Both the position numbers and the translations under genes were made by a program. From the NCBI RefSeq assembly GCF_009372215.1, contig NZ_LWRV01000091.1:38344-102343 (forward strand): 64,000 nt of DNA, in the 5' to 3' direction. The stretch comes from Acinetobacter portensis. GTDB lineage: Bacteria; Pseudomonadota; Gammaproteobacteria; Pseudomonadales; Moraxellaceae. Below, piece after piece: positions 38,495 to 48,223 of the stretch. Position 1 is the first letter of the stretch, and every line of letters starts with the position of its first letter. The notes beneath the pieces were generated by a model, which was given only the letters and a program-made list of their open reading frames with translations, was not told where the DNA came from and made no database searches.

Positions 38495-38752
38495 ATGGCG
38501 TTGCTCATAACTGACAAATGTATCAATTGCGACATGTGCTTACCCGAATGTCCCAATGATGCCATTTATGAAGGTTCAAAGGTCTATGAAATTGATGTAG
38601 ATCGTTGCACTGAATGTGTTGGTTTTTATGATCATCAAACTTGTGTTTCTGTATGTCCAATTGAGTGCATTATTCCTCATCCTGAGCATATAGAAACACA
38701 AGAACAGTTAGAAATTAAGTTTAAGGCATTGAATTTATTCAGTACACCATAA
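38495..38752 (+). CDS. yfhL: YfhL-like 4Fe-4S ferredoxin
   Basis: An 85-residue ferredoxin. The cluster motifs are CINCDMCLPECP (first site) and CTECVGFYDHQTCVSVCP (second site). The start MALLITDKCINCDMC is close to Escherichia coli YfhL. It begins nine bases after trhP, and YfhL is reported as a partner of TrhP in tRNA hydroxylation, so the pair forms a functional operon. Confidence 0.92.
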   Translation: MALLITDKCINCDMCLPECPNDAIYEGSKVYEIDVDRCTECVGFYDHQTCVSVCPIECIIPHPEHIETQEQLEIKFKALNLFSTP

Positions 38753-38842
38753 ATTTAATGCATGGCATATATATTGCTTTAAAAGATAATAACCAGAGGG
38801 AAAACAACTAAAAGCAAAAGAACAAAAAGATATAAGGGATTA

Positions 38843-38871
38843 ATTCAAGGTGTTTGGGGAACACCTTGAAT
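38843..38871. repeat. Hairpin 1 of three between yfhL and ahpF
   Basis: A perfect 12-base-pair stem, ATTCAAGGTGTT / AACACCTTGAAT, with a TGGGG loop. No T run follows in either direction. Confidence 0.65.
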
Positions 38872-38892
38872 TTCTAACTTAAAATAAAAAAA

Positions 38893-38923
38893 GGGAACTT
38901 TGGTGTTAGCATCCAAAGTTCCC
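38893..38923 (-). terminator. Hairpin 2: terminator of ahpF
   Basis: An 11-base-pair stem, GGGAACTTTGG / CCAAAGTTCCC, with a nine-base loop. On the minus strand it is followed by seven T residues, a standard terminator for ahpF. Confidence 0.85.
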
Positions 38924-38951
38924 AAAACAGAAAAATATGTTTAAGCAGTTA

Positions 38952-38985
38952 AGAGGTCAAAGTGTTTGGGGACGCTTTGACCTCT
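38952..38985. repeat. Hairpin 3, similar to hairpin 1
   Basis: AGAGGTCAAAG / CTTTGACCTCT is a perfect 11-base-pair stem, extended inward by GT/AC pairing. The centre reads GTGTTTGGGGAC, almost the centre of hairpin 1 (GTGTTTGGGGAA). It starts 14 bases after the ahpF stop. Confidence 0.65.
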
Positions 38986-38998
38986 CCTATTTCAAAAC

Positions 38999-40564
38999 TT
39001 AAAGACCACTACGAATAATGTAATCAAAAGCAGATAACGATGCTTTCGCGCCTTCACCTGTTGCAATGATGATTTGTTTGTACGGAACTGTTGTACAGTC
39101 ACCTGCAGCAAACACACCTTGTACATTGGTTTCGTTGCGTTCGTTAATCACGATCTCACCACGGTTTGAAAGCTCAACAGCTGTTTCTTTTAAGAAATCG
39201 GTGTTTGGTAACAAACCAATTTGTACGAAGATCCCTGCAAGCTCAACCGTTTTAATTTCATCTGTTGCACGGTCTTTGTATTTAAGTGCAGTCACTTGTG
39301 AACCATCACCAACCACTTCTGTAGATAATGCATTTTTAATCACAGTGGTGTTTGGCAAACTGTTCAATTTATCTTGAAGCACTTGGTCAGCACGAAGTTT
39401 TGTATCAAACTCAACAAGTGTTACATGTTCAACAATACCTGCAAGGTCAATCGCAGCTTCAACACCTGAGTTACCACCACCAATCACAGCAACACGTTTA
39501 CCTTTGAACAATGGACCATCACAGTGTGGGCAGTAAGCTACACCACGTGTACGATATTCTTGTTCACCCGGAACGTTCATTTCTCTCCAACGAGCACCTG
39601 TTGAAAGAATCACAGTTTTAGATTCAAGTTTGGCACCATTTTCTAAAGTGACTTCAACTAAGCCATTCGCTGTTTGATCTGCACCTTTAATGTCAGATAC
39701 ACGTTGTAGGTTCATGATGTCTACACCATATTCACGAACGTGTGCTTCCATTTCAGCAGCAAACTTAGGACCTTGTGTTTTTTGAACTGACGTGAAGTTT
39801 TCGATATCCATCGTATCCATCACTTGACCGCCCATACGTTCAGCCACGATACCAGTACGAATGCCTTTACGAGCAGCATAGATTGCAGATGTGTTACCTG
39901 CAGGGCCACCACCAATCACCAATACATCAAACGCTTCTTTGGCATTTAATTTTTCAGCATCTTTTGCAGCAGAGTTTGTATCTAATTTTGCAATGATCTC
40001 TTCTAAAGTCATACGACCTTGACCAATGTGTTCACCGTTTTGGAATAACATTGGAACAGCCATGATTTTGCGTTCTTCAACTTCGTCTTGGAAGAATGCA
40101 CCATCAATCATGGTTGCTGTTGTACCTGGGTTGTTGATCGCGATTAAGTTAAGCGCTTGAACAACATCAGGGCAGTTATGGCAGCTTAAAGATACAAATA
40201 CATCAAAGTCAGCTGTTAAGTTTAAAGCTTTGATAGAAGCTAAAACATCGTCAGATACTTTTGGTGCATAACCTGAAACTTGTAGCAATGCCAAGATCAA
40301 AGATGTGAACTCATGACCCATCGGTAAACCTGCAAAGTTTACACGTGGTTGTTCACCTACTTTTGCAATACCAAAACTTGGCGCACGAGCATTCGTACCG
40401 TCAAAACGAGCAGTCACTTGATCAGAAAGCGCAGCGATTTCTGAAACCAATTCTTTAATTTTGTCTGATTTGTCAGAGCCATTTAAAGTAGCGACAATTT
40501 CGATAGGACTTTCAAGGCGTTCAAGAAGTGTTTTTAATTGAGCTGAAGTATTTTGATCTAACAT
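38999..40564 (-). CDS. ahpF: Alkyl hydroperoxide reductase subunit F
   Basis: A 521-residue flavoprotein that feeds electrons from NADH to AhpC for peroxide removal. The N-terminal thioredoxin-like part has the pair Cys128-Cys131 (SCHNCPD). The thioredoxin reductase-like part has an FAD loop ([19 protein letters not shown]) and the redox pair Cys345-Cys348 (YCPHCDGP). A second nucleotide loop is [17 protein letters not shown]. The ATG at 40564 has GGAG nine bases upstream and replaces a TTG five codons before it. ahpC is not next to it. Confidence 0.95.
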   Translation of the reverse strand: MLDQNTSAQLKTLLERLESPIEIVATLNGSDKSDKIKELVSEIAALSDQVTARFDGTNARAPSFGIAKVGEQPRVNFAGLPMGHEFTSLILALLQVSGYAPKVSDDVLASIKALNLTADFDVFVSLSCHNCPDVVQALNLIAINNPGTTATMIDGAFFQDEVEERKIMAVPMLFQNGEHIGQGRMTLEEIIAKLDTNSAAKDAEKLNAKEAFDVLVIGGGPAGNTSAIYAARKGIRTGIVAERMGGQVMDTMDIENFTSVQKTQGPKFAAEMEAHVREYGVDIMNLQRVSDIKGADQTANGLVEVTLENGAKLESKTVILSTGARWREMNVPGEQEYRTRGVAYCPHCDGPLFKGKRVAVIGGGNSGVEAAIDLAGIVEHVTLVEFDTKLRADQVLQDKLNSLPNTTVIKNALSTEVVGDGSQVTALKYKDRATDEIKTVELAGIFVQIGLLPNTDFLKETAVELSNRGEIVINERNETNVQGVFAAGDCTTVPYKQIIIATGEGAKASLSAFDYIIRSGL

Positions 40565-40796
40565 TGCTAACGTCTCCAAAGGAGTAAATGTTTATTTGAT
40601 GAGAGAATCATAGAACAAACCATTAAATAGGTGAAACAGTTTGTTTTTATGCTAATAATCGGTTTTTTGGATAGTAAATTTAAATCATCTATTTTCACTC
40701 AGTATCTTTTTTGCAACAGTCCTTTGCATTGCTGAACCTGTCTTTCAGCAAAGGTAAAAGCTAAAGTAAATTTAAATCCTTGAGTGAAAAAATAAA

Positions 40797-41714
40797 ATGA
40801 AAGCAATACAATTCAGCCAATATGGCGCAGCAGATGTTCTACAAATTCAAGATGTTGATCAGCCTAAAATTCAAGCAGGACAAGTGCTTGTACAAGTGAA
40901 AGCATTTGGTATTAACCCAATCGATTGGAAATTACGTAGCGGTGCAATGAAAGCATTTATTCCCCTACCACTTCCTTTCATTTTAGGTTCAGAACTTTCG
41001 GGCATTGTGACTGAAGTAGCCAATGACGTTAAACATTTAAAAGTTGGCGATAAAGTATATGGTCGAACACAACATGCATATGCAGAATATGACCTAATAG
41101 ATGCAGACAACGCACAAATCATTCCTGAATTTTTAAACTTTAGAGAAGCAGCAAGTTTACCAAGTGGTTCTCAAGTTGCTTATTCCGCTTTAAAAACTGT
41201 AGGTAATATTCAAAATAATCAAAAAGTTTTAATACATGCAGGTGCTGGTGGTGTGGGTACAGCAGCCATACAAATTGCAAAAAGCTTTGGTGCGCATGTC
41301 ACCACAACGGTATCTACACGTAATGTTGAATTAGCAAAACAATTAGGTGCAGATGAAGTTGTTGATTACAGCAAAACAGCACTGACAACATTAACAAAAG
41401 ATTTTGACCTGATTCTTGACAGCATTGGCGGACAAACTCAAATTGATTCTTGGGATTTATTAAAATCTGACGGTACATTAGTTTCGCTTGTTTCAGATGA
41501 AAGTGCTCAATTTCAAAGTGTAATGCAAAATCGAACATTTAATTTTATGCGTGGCGTTCAAAAAAACTCAACGAATGAAGTACATCAACTCATTGAAGCA
41601 GGAAAAATTAAAGCCGTAATTGATCAAGTCTATGATTTTCAAAATGTCGCAGATGCACATGTAAAAAGTGAATCGGGACGTTTATCTGGCAAGTTAGTTG
41701 TGATTATTTCATAA
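40797..41714 (+). CDS. Zinc-free NADP-dependent oxidoreductase (quinone reductase-like)
   Basis: A 305-residue medium-chain dehydrogenase/reductase. The NADP loop is VLIHAGAGGVGTAAIQIAKS near residue 145. FGINPIDWKLRSG near the start and the lack of zinc ligands mark the quinone oxidoreductase-like branch. The substrate is unknown. The thiol-disulfide fold gene begins about 14 bases after the stop, with its ribosome site right behind this gene's end, so the two likely share a transcript. Confidence 0.87.
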   Translation: MKAIQFSQYGAADVLQIQDVDQPKIQAGQVLVQVKAFGINPIDWKLRSGAMKAFIPLPLPFILGSELSGIVTEVANDVKHLKVGDKVYGRTQHAYAEYDLIDADNAQIIPEFLNFREAASLPSGSQVAYSALKTVGNIQNNQKVLIHAGAGGVGTAAIQIAKSFGAHVTTTVSTRNVELAKQLGADEVVDYSKTALTTLTKDFDLILDSIGGQTQIDSWDLLKSDGTLVSLVSDESAQFQSVMQNRTFNFMRGVQKNSTNEVHQLIEAGKIKAVIDQVYDFQNVADAHVKSESGRLSGKLVVIIS

Positions 41715-41728
41715 GGAGCATGAACATC

Positions 41729-42334
41729 ATGAAAATTGAATTTGTATTTGATGTCGTCTACCCTTTTAGCTATATCGCATTTCAACAACTGAAAAAAACA
41801 TGGGATCAACCAAATTTACATCAAGTTGAATTGCTACCTGTAAAAATGCTTCCAGAAATTTCAAATGATGGCTTAGATATTCTTAAATATTTGAAAGATA
41901 AATATGGTACTGATGCAAGTTCCAAAAAATTTGATGAAGTGAAATTTGCGGCATATGAGCAAGATTTAGTGATTGATTTAGAACATATGAAACATATGCC
42001 AAATAGCACACTTGCTCATCAGGCAATTTTAGCCGTTGACCATCGCTTCGATCAATTTGCACTCACTCAAGCGATATTTCACGCAAATTTCGTCCGTGGT
42101 TTAGATATATCTAAACCTGAAATTATGAAAGAAATCATTGATGGTGCAGGCTTAGATGCAACTAAAATTTTGCGCAACATTCATACCAAAGATACCGTGC
42201 AACAACTGCAAGATATTCAACAGCGCATCGCCCTTTTACCCAGTCATCCTACGCCTTATTATTTAGTCGATGATGAAATTTATGAACTTGATGGCTCAAC
42301 ATCAGCCTTACAAAATTTACTCAAAATTAGCTAA
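41729..42334 (+). CDS. DsbA-fold protein without a CxxC motif
   Basis: About 201 residues. The start MKIEFVFDVVYPFSYIAFQQ is the opening beta-strand and helix of the DsbA/FrnE and glutathione transferase kappa-type fold, but where DsbA has CxxC this protein has YPFS, so it is no disulfide oxidase. Related proteins act as 2-hydroxychromene-2-carboxylate isomerases or are of unknown role. AAGGAG lies ten bases before ATG 41729; the ATG nine bases earlier is too close to it. A terminator follows. Confidence 0.78.
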   Translation: MKIEFVFDVVYPFSYIAFQQLKKTWDQPNLHQVELLPVKMLPEISNDGLDILKYLKDKYGTDASSKKFDEVKFAAYEQDLVIDLEHMKHMPNSTLAHQAILAVDHRFDQFALTQAIFHANFVRGLDISKPEIMKEIIDGAGLDATKILRNIHTKDTVQQLQDIQQRIALLPSHPTPYYLVDDEIYELDGSTSALQNLLKIS

Positions 42335-42335
42335 G

Positions 42336-42360
42336 AAAAAGCCCCTTTCGGGGCTTTTTT
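42336..42360. terminator. Bidirectional terminator
   Basis: The stem AAAAAGCCCC / GGGGCTTTTTT with a TTTC loop lies between the convergent DsbA-fold gene and the TelA cluster. Confidence 0.87.
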
Positions 42361-42370
42361 AATACTTAGA

Positions 42371-43279
42371 TTAAAACATTCTATGTTCAATTCTAAGGGT
42401 ACGTTTTTTTAATCTAGATGCCAAAGCATATAAAATTAAACTAACAATAAATGAAAGACTCATAATGACATATATATAAATTTGAGCATATTTAGAAAAA
42501 ATTTCAGCCTTATGCGCTTCTTGATCTACACTTTTTGCAAGTGGTGTTATCGTTTTTCCATACAGCTGATTTTGCAATGTCCACAGTTGTTCTGGCTTAA
42601 AACCATATTCTAAAAATTTGCTATCACTTTTTTCAGCATTCACTAATCTTTGCGTATGAACCATCGCCAATGCTTTATCGGCAGGTTTATGTAATAAAGC
42701 AGTTTGCGCCAATAAATAATCATTCACAGCTTGAGGAAGTTCAGCATTTTTTAAATATTGTGCAATCTCACTTTCTTGAATATGACTTTCATATTTAACC
42801 ATTTTTTCGATAGCATTTGCTTGTTGATTGCCACCATCGTATTGCACATAAGTCAAACTTGACCAAAGTAAAATGAATGCAATGAGCCATCCTACAAACT
42901 TCAAAATAAAAGATTGAAAGCGAACATAAAAAAATCTAATTTTTTTCAAAAAATGAATAACGAAAAAAGATCCAATAAACGAAACGAAAACTTTCAGTAC
43001 AAACCAACCAAACCAAGACAATAAACTCAAGAAATAATCTGTTGAATGGTCAGTATTTACGTTCAAACTAGGTACAAGATGAAGTTGCTTTATTTCAGTC
43101 GATAAGCCTAAAAAACCATACATTAAATCGTGTTGCACAAATACTGAAAGAACAGATGCAATAAAAATGGTCGATGAAACCATGGTAAGTAACATCAAGT
43201 TTCTTTGACGTTTTTTGAGTACAGCAACACCTTGTTCAATCTGTTGAGGATTTAAAGCATATTCATCTAAGGGAGGCAA
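42371..43279 (-). CDS. Unknown membrane protein of the TelA cluster
   Basis: A 302-residue protein with about four membrane segments (near residues 28-50, 88-110, 123-146 and 265-288) and a soluble region of about 115 residues between the third and fourth. The start is TTG: AGGAG lies six bases before it and no ATG fits. It is not recognised as a named family. It comes last, 96 bases after telA, and is likely part of the same functional group. Confidence 0.7.
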   Translation of the reverse strand: MPPLDEYALNPQQIEQGVAVLKKRQRNLMLLTMVSSTIFIASVLSVFVQHDLMYGFLGLSTEIKQLHLVPSLNVNTDHSTDYFLSLLSWFGWFVLKVFVSFIGSFFVIHFLKKIRFFYVRFQSFILKFVGWLIAFILLWSSLTYVQYDGGNQQANAIEKMVKYESHIQESEIAQYLKNAELPQAVNDYLLAQTALLHKPADKALAMVHTQRLVNAEKSDSKFLEYGFKPEQLWTLQNQLYGKTITPLAKSVDQEAHKAEIFSKYAQIYIYVIMSLSFIVSLILYALASRLKKRTLRIEHRMF

Positions 43280-43375
43280 ATTAAACTCCTAAAGTGACCT
43301 ATAAAACATCAAGCTAAAAACATTCTAAAACCGATCCCTAAAAACCACTTAAACTCAATTTTAGAATACACAGTT

Positions 43376-44509
43376 TTAAGACTTTTTAGAGTCACTTGAA
43401 CTCGATTCAAGAACCAATTGATTCAAATTATTCTGCAAAGTACGTAAACGATCACTTGCTTCCTCACGTTTTTGCACACCTTCTTTCTGAATTTGAATCA
43501 CGTCATTTACGGTTTTAATCAGCGTATTTTGTACATGTTCAAGCGTTTCAATATCAATGACTGAACGTTGATTCGCTTTTGCGGTATCTACAGAATTTTG
43601 ATGTAATAAGTCTGCATTACGTTTTAGTAAATCATTAGTCGCATCATCAATTGTATTGGCAAGTTGTACGCTATTTTTTTGCTCTTGCAATGAAATTGCC
43701 AAACTAATTTGGTTTTTCCATGCAGGTAAAGTAATGTTTTTTATTGCATAAAACTTGTCGACCAACATTAAGTTATTCGACTGAATAATACGAATCATCG
43801 GCAAAGTTTGCATTGCAGATTGCTGTAAAATTTGTAAATCACTGACACGCTTTTCTAAATTATTCGCAATATGATTGAGGTCATAAATTTTTTGCGTGGT
43901 CGTTTGGTTTTGAGTTTGGTTGGTTAACGTTGCAATTTCCTGTTGAAGTTCTTGTTCCTTCAATTTCCCCGCAGCAACATAAATACCAAGTTGCTTATAT
44001 TCATCTTGAACACCATCAAACATTTTATCCAAAGTGCTTACACGTGCTTTCAAACCATTTTGTGAAGTTTCAATTTCCTTGACCAAAGCATCAATTTGTT
44101 CTTTGGTACTATTAAAATGATGATCGAAATTTTGTTTAGCACCTTTCAATTTATTAAAGATACTGCCTAAAAAGCCTGAACTTTTAGCTTTATTTAGAAT
44201 GCTCGATGTATTTAATTGCTGTGCAACTTGAACCACTTGATTCAACTTTTGCCCTGTTGCATCTAAATCTTTATTTTGCACAAGATTGAGTAATTCATCA
44301 GTATATGTTGATGTTTTAGTTGCAATATTCTTCCCATATTCAGCAACAGAATTGTGACTTAAATCTGAAAGTTCTTTTTGCGCTGCAAGTACCTCGTTGA
44401 AATCTGTAACTTGTAAACCAATTTCTTGCAAATTCAATTGCTGAAATTTTTGTTCAACTTGTTCAATTGGCATTTCGACAGCAACAACTTTATTTTCAGA
44501 ATTTGTCAT
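43376..44509 (-). CDS. telA: TelA-family (toxic anion resistance) protein
   Basis: A 377-residue, mostly helical soluble protein. The TelA signature is in the C-terminal half: LPAWKNQISLAISLQEQKN near residue 262, then NDLLKRNADLLHQNSVDTAK and IDIETLEHVQNTLIKTVNDV. The family was named for tellurite resistance in some hosts and colicin or phage resistance in others, but its biochemical role is unknown. A partner gene with a shorter related sequence ends 16 bases upstream. Confidence 0.86.
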   Translation of the reverse strand: MTNSENKVVAVEMPIEQVEQKFQQLNLQEIGLQVTDFNEVLAAQKELSDLSHNSVAEYGKNIATKTSTYTDELLNLVQNKDLDATGQKLNQVVQVAQQLNTSSILNKAKSSGFLGSIFNKLKGAKQNFDHHFNSTKEQIDALVKEIETSQNGLKARVSTLDKMFDGVQDEYKQLGIYVAAGKLKEQELQQEIATLTNQTQNQTTTQKIYDLNHIANNLEKRVSDLQILQQSAMQTLPMIRIIQSNNLMLVDKFYAIKNITLPAWKNQISLAISLQEQKNSVQLANTIDDATNDLLKRNADLLHQNSVDTAKANQRSVIDIETLEHVQNTLIKTVNDVIQIQKEGVQKREEASDRLRTLQNNLNQLVLESSSSDSKKS

Positions 44510-44525
44510 ATTTCACCTAATAACA

Positions 44526-45317
44526 TTATGAATTAGAGGGTTTCTCTAATGATTTTTTTAAGTTTTTAATTAAAATTTCTCGACTATTATCAAGCTTTTC
44601 TAGTTCAATTGTCGAGTTACTTTGTTGGCTTTGTTTGACATGATATTGCCAAGCAGGAATTAAGACTTGCTGTGCTTCTTTAAAACGATCTAATAAACCA
44701 AATGAAAGCTGTTGTGATAATTGCATTTGTGTAATTGCAATATCATTACTAACTTGAAGTGTTTGCAAGGTATTAATTTTCTTAGACAATCGTTCAGAAA
44801 AATGATCCAAAGGATGTACATGAGTCACAAAACTAGGATATTCCACTAGAAATTCTTCGGCAGCAACAATATATTTCGACATTTGCTCACGTAAACCAAT
44901 CAACTGCTGAAAACGTGCTTGTGATTTTTGAATTTCAAGTTGTAATTTTTGACTTAAATGATTTGCTCGATCCAGCAATGAATCGAGATTTTTATAATAT
45001 TCAATTTGGCTTGAACCATACTCTATATCTATACCCAACCATTTTTGCAATGCATTAAATTTACGTTTATTTAAATGCTTTTTAGAACTCGCTAAAATCT
45101 GAATTAATTGTTCAATCGTTTGGCTCAGTTGATAGGTTAACTCTGGATCCACACCGTTTAATAGTACAGATTGAGCTTGAATAATCGAGTCTGCATAATG
45201 ATTCAGTTTATATTGATCATTTAAAAGTGGCACTAAATCATTGCGCTTAATTAATAACACATCATTTCGATCAACCCTAATTTCTTTTATTGGAACTAAG
45301 ATATCAATTTGCGACAT
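44526..45317 (-). CDS. TelA-cluster partner protein, distantly TelA-like
   Basis: 263 residues, mostly helical, with no signal peptide. The C-terminal part LLDRFKEAQQVLIPAWQYHV lines up with the core of TelA (LVDKFYAIKNITLPAWKNQI), and the tail STIELEKLDNSREILIKN echoes TIDDATNDLLKRN. It thus looks like a truncated or diverged paralogue. First gene of the three-gene cluster. Confidence 0.68.
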   Translation of the reverse strand: MSQIDILVPIKEIRVDRNDVLLIKRNDLVPLLNDQYKLNHYADSIIQAQSVLLNGVDPELTYQLSQTIEQLIQILASSKKHLNKRKFNALQKWLGIDIEYGSSQIEYYKNLDSLLDRANHLSQKLQLEIQKSQARFQQLIGLREQMSKYIVAAEEFLVEYPSFVTHVHPLDHFSERLSKKINTLQTLQVSNDIAITQMQLSQQLSFGLLDRFKEAQQVLIPAWQYHVKQSQQSNSTIELEKLDNSREILIKNLKKSLEKPSNS

Positions 45318-45437
45318 GATTCAAAATGCTCATAAATACATCACTTTATAGTACTGAATCTATCATATGAGTTTGTGGCGTTTTTGCAATTAAATATTCT
45401 ATTTAACTTCATACTTTTATTGCATATATTCTTTGCA

Positions 45438-45464
45438 TAAAAAAGCCATGATCTTTCATGGCTT
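45438..45464 (-). terminator. Terminator of rnk
   Basis: The stem AAGCCATGA / TCATGGCTT with a four-base loop is followed on the minus strand by a T run. It lies just after the rnk stop. Confidence 0.8.
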
Positions 45465-45486
45465 AATCACATATCCGAAAAGCAGA

Positions 45487-45891
45487 TTATAAATAATCAC
45501 CTTCACGCTCAGGTTGATAAAGAATTTTTTCAATTTTTACTTTCATAATGTGACCATCTGGTTGAGGCCATTCTATTTCTTGACCTTCCGATAATCCTAA
45601 AATTGCAGCACCTACAGGTGCAATAACATTCAACTGACCTTTTTCACCGTTAAAGTCATGTGGGTAAACCAAAGTAACTTCGGTTGCTTCTGTTGATGCT
45701 GCAAGCGTAATCAAAACCTTAGCATTCATACTCACCACATTGGCAGGTACATCTTTTGGTGCAACAACTTCAGCACGTGCTAATTCATCTTCTAGATGTT
45801 TCATGGTTGGCGTTAGTTCATTTTGATGTTCCAACATGGTTTCTAAACGATGTAAATCTTGTTCTGAAAGAATAATATTGGGTTTTGACAT
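45487..45891 (-). CDS. rnk: Regulator of nucleoside diphosphate kinase, Rnk
   Basis: A 134-residue GreA/GreB-like protein: a short N-terminal coiled coil (ILSEQDLHRLETMLEHQN) and the C-terminal domain VTLVYPHDFNGEKGQLNVIA then PVGAAILGLSEGQEIEWPQP. The coiled coil is shorter than in the Gre factors. Rnk binds RNA polymerase and influences nucleoside diphosphate kinase levels. It is transcribed alone. Confidence 0.92.
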   Translation of the reverse strand: MSKPNIILSEQDLHRLETMLEHQNELTPTMKHLEDELARAEVVAPKDVPANVVSMNAKVLITLAASTEATEVTLVYPHDFNGEKGQLNVIAPVGAAILGLSEGQEIEWPQPDGHIMKVKIEKILYQPEREGDYL

Positions 45892-46013
45892 TGAATATGT
45901 TCCTATAATTTTATAAAGCTAAATTCATAACAGCCAATAAATTTATTGTTATCTCTCATTCTTTTATATCAGAAATAACAAAGATGAGTTAACTTTTCAT
46001 TTTTTAATAGCAA

Positions 46014-46042
46014 TAAAAAAAGCCCCCTTGAGGGGGCTTTTC
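46014..46042 (-). terminator. Terminator of glyA
   Basis: The stem AAAAAAGCCCCC / GGGGGCTTTT around a TTGA loop, 12 bases after the glyA stop; the minus strand has a T run after it. Confidence 0.87.
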
Positions 46043-46053
46043 TCAAGTAGAAA

Positions 46054-47307
46054 TTAGTTAGCGTAAACTGGGAATTTAGCGCAAACAGTTTCAACTTTCG
46101 CTTTAACAGCGTTAATTACAGCTTCATCGCCTTTCGCATCTAAGATGTCAGCGATCCAACCTGCAAGGTCACGTACTTCTGCTTCACCAAAACCACGAGT
46201 TGTCACAGCAGGTGTACCAATACGGATACCTGAAGTCACAAACGGAGAACGTGGATCGTTTGGTACAGAGTTTTTGTTCACAGTGATGTGAGCAGCACCT
46301 AACCAAGCATCAGCTTCTTTACCTGTAATGTCTTGTTTAATTAAAGACAATAAGAATAAATGGTTTTTCGTACCACCAGAAACAACTTCATAACCACGTG
46401 CAATTAATACTTCAGCCATCGCTTGAGCATTAATAACAACTTGTTGTTGGTAAGCTTTATATTCAGGTGCCATTGCTTCTTTGAAGCAAATTGCTTTAGC
46501 AGCAACAGCGTGTACTAATGGACCGCCTTGGTTACCTGGGAATACAGCAGACTGTAATTTTTTCTCGATTTCTTCGTTTGCTTTCGCAAGGATTAAACCA
46601 GAACGTGGACCACGAAGCGTTTTATGCGTTGTCGTTGTCGTTACGTCAGCAATTTGAACTGGGCTTGGGTAAACGCCAGCAGCAACTAGACCAGCTACGT
46701 GAGCCATATCTACAAATAGGTAAGCGCCAACTTTGTCCGCGATATCACGGAAACGTTGCCAATCAACAATTTGGCTGTACGCAGAGAAACCTGCAACAAT
46801 CATACGTGGCTTGTGTTCTACAGCTAAACGTTCAACTTCTTCATAATCGATTTCACCTGTTTCTGGGTTTAAACCGTATTGAATTGCGTTGTAAGTTTTA
46901 CCAGAGAAGCTTACTTTTGCACCGTGAGTCAAGTGACCACCGTGAGCAAGGCTCATACCCAAAACTGTGTCGCCTGGGTTAAGAAGCGCTAAGTAAACTG
47001 CCGAGTTCGCTTGTGAACCTGCATGTGGTTGAACGTTAGCGTAATCTGCACCAAAGAGTTCTTTAGCACGGTCAATTGCCAATTGTTCGATAACGTCTAC
47101 GTATTCACAACCGCCATAGTAGCGTTTGCCTGGGTAGCCTTCTGCGTATTTGTTTGTAAGTTTTGATCCTTGAGCTTCCATTACTGCTGGTGAGCAATAG
47201 TTTTCTGAAGCAATTAACTCGATGTGCGCTTCTTGGCGAGCATCTTCTTGAGTAATAGCTTTCGCGATTTCTGGATCAAATTCAGCAACTGAGATATTGG
47301 CAAACAT
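46054..47307 (-). CDS. glyA: Serine hydroxymethyltransferase
   Basis: A 417-residue PLP enzyme that turns serine and tetrahydrofolate into glycine and 5,10-methylene-tetrahydrofolate. The PLP lysine is Lys229 in [16 protein letters not shown], the same number as in Escherichia coli. [20 protein letters not shown] is near residue 29 and [20 protein letters not shown] near residue 53. Codon use looks more GC-rich than its neighbours, fitting a highly expressed gene. AGGA precedes the ATG. Confidence 0.97.
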   Translation of the reverse strand: MFANISVAEFDPEIAKAITQEDARQEAHIELIASENYCSPAVMEAQGSKLTNKYAEGYPGKRYYGGCEYVDVIEQLAIDRAKELFGADYANVQPHAGSQANSAVYLALLNPGDTVLGMSLAHGGHLTHGAKVSFSGKTYNAIQYGLNPETGEIDYEEVERLAVEHKPRMIVAGFSAYSQIVDWQRFRDIADKVGAYLFVDMAHVAGLVAAGVYPSPVQIADVTTTTTHKTLRGPRSGLILAKANEEIEKKLQSAVFPGNQGGPLVHAVAAKAICFKEAMAPEYKAYQQQVVINAQAMAEVLIARGYEVVSGGTKNHLFLLSLIKQDITGKEADAWLGAAHITVNKNSVPNDPRSPFVTSGIRIGTPAVTTRGFGEAEVRDLAGWIADILDAKGDEAVINAVKAKVETVCAKFPVYAN

Positions 47308-47692
47308 TAGCGAGGTCCTATTAAATTAGGGCTTTTAAGCCGTGCTAAGATTGGCGCATAGTGTAGCATGAAGTTTATAAATTTTGAGAATGAACTTTGC
47401 TCACTTTTACATAAAATTTACGTATGTTTTCAAAAAAAATCTCATTTTAAGTAAAAACAACTTATTGAAATGATATTGAAGTTTTGAAATATTGATTTAA
47501 ATCATCAAAATATAATTTTGCAAAAAAACATAATGATGAGCAATCACCCAAACGGCTTTATTCTGTTTAGATATTTATTAAACAAATTCAATTTTAAGAC
47601 AAAAATTCTAGTTTAGACCAAAGATTCAAACATAAAATTGAAGTCATTGTTTTCATAAGCTATATTCTAATTTTTACTTTGATTAAAAAATC
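47308..47692. other. Intergenic region with the glyA promoter
   Basis: 385 AT-rich bases between divergent glyA and an anchored small protein gene. On the minus strand TGCTACACT (47368-47360) looks like an extended -10 element for glyA. The rest holds no recognised gene, riboswitch or strong hairpin. Confidence 0.45.
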
Positions 47693-48133
47693 ATGTATGC
47701 GCTTATTCTGTTAATACTCGGTTTTATATTGGGCTTTTTCACAAGAGGCTTAATCAGCAAACCTACCTATCAGCAAAAGAAGCGCTCATATTATCGCCCA
47801 CTAACTCATCAACAAAAATTACAACTCAAAAGCTTTCACCAAACAGATAGCGATAGAATTCGTGAATTAAATTTACTCAGCACCAATGAAAGTTCATTCC
47901 TAAGATTACTTAAACAAACTTTTATAGATTTTGATGTCGCGATTAAACAAAAAAGATTCATTATTTTAGACAAAGACAAAATGCCATGTGCCATTTTTGA
48001 ATATAGAGATGGTACTCAAGCCATTAAATTGGTCGATAAAGAAGATGGTATTCCGCTACATCTATATAAAGGTTTAATCTCTAGTTCAGAATTAAAAATA
48101 GACTATCAAAACATTATTTCAGCATATAAATAA
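47693..48133 (+). CDS. Small membrane-anchored protein, DUF2726-like
   Basis: A 146-residue protein with one N-terminal membrane segment (ALILLILGFILGFF) and a basic stretch after it. The soluble part FLRLLKQTFIDFDVAIKQKR...FEYRDGTQAIKLVDKEDGIPL recalls the DUF2726 domain, which has a nuclease-like core in some proteins, but the match is weak. No function can be assigned. Confidence 0.6.
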   Translation: MYALILLILGFILGFFTRGLISKPTYQQKKRSYYRPLTHQQKLQLKSFHQTDSDRIRELNLLSTNESSFLRLLKQTFIDFDVAIKQKRFIILDKDKMPCAIFEYRDGTQAIKLVDKEDGIPLHLYKGLISSSELKIDYQNIISAYK

Positions 48134-48223
48134 AAAATCGTTTCAATGTTCCCTCATTCAATTGTCACTGAACAAACGATAATGTTAAATTCAACAGAAT
48201 TACTAATTCTTTTGGAATGCGAT

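Noticed and set aside
40565..40796. Possible OxyR site upstream of ahpF
   Set aside because: An ATAG...CATT spacing was looked at, but it matches only part of the four-part OxyR pattern. Not strong enough to report.
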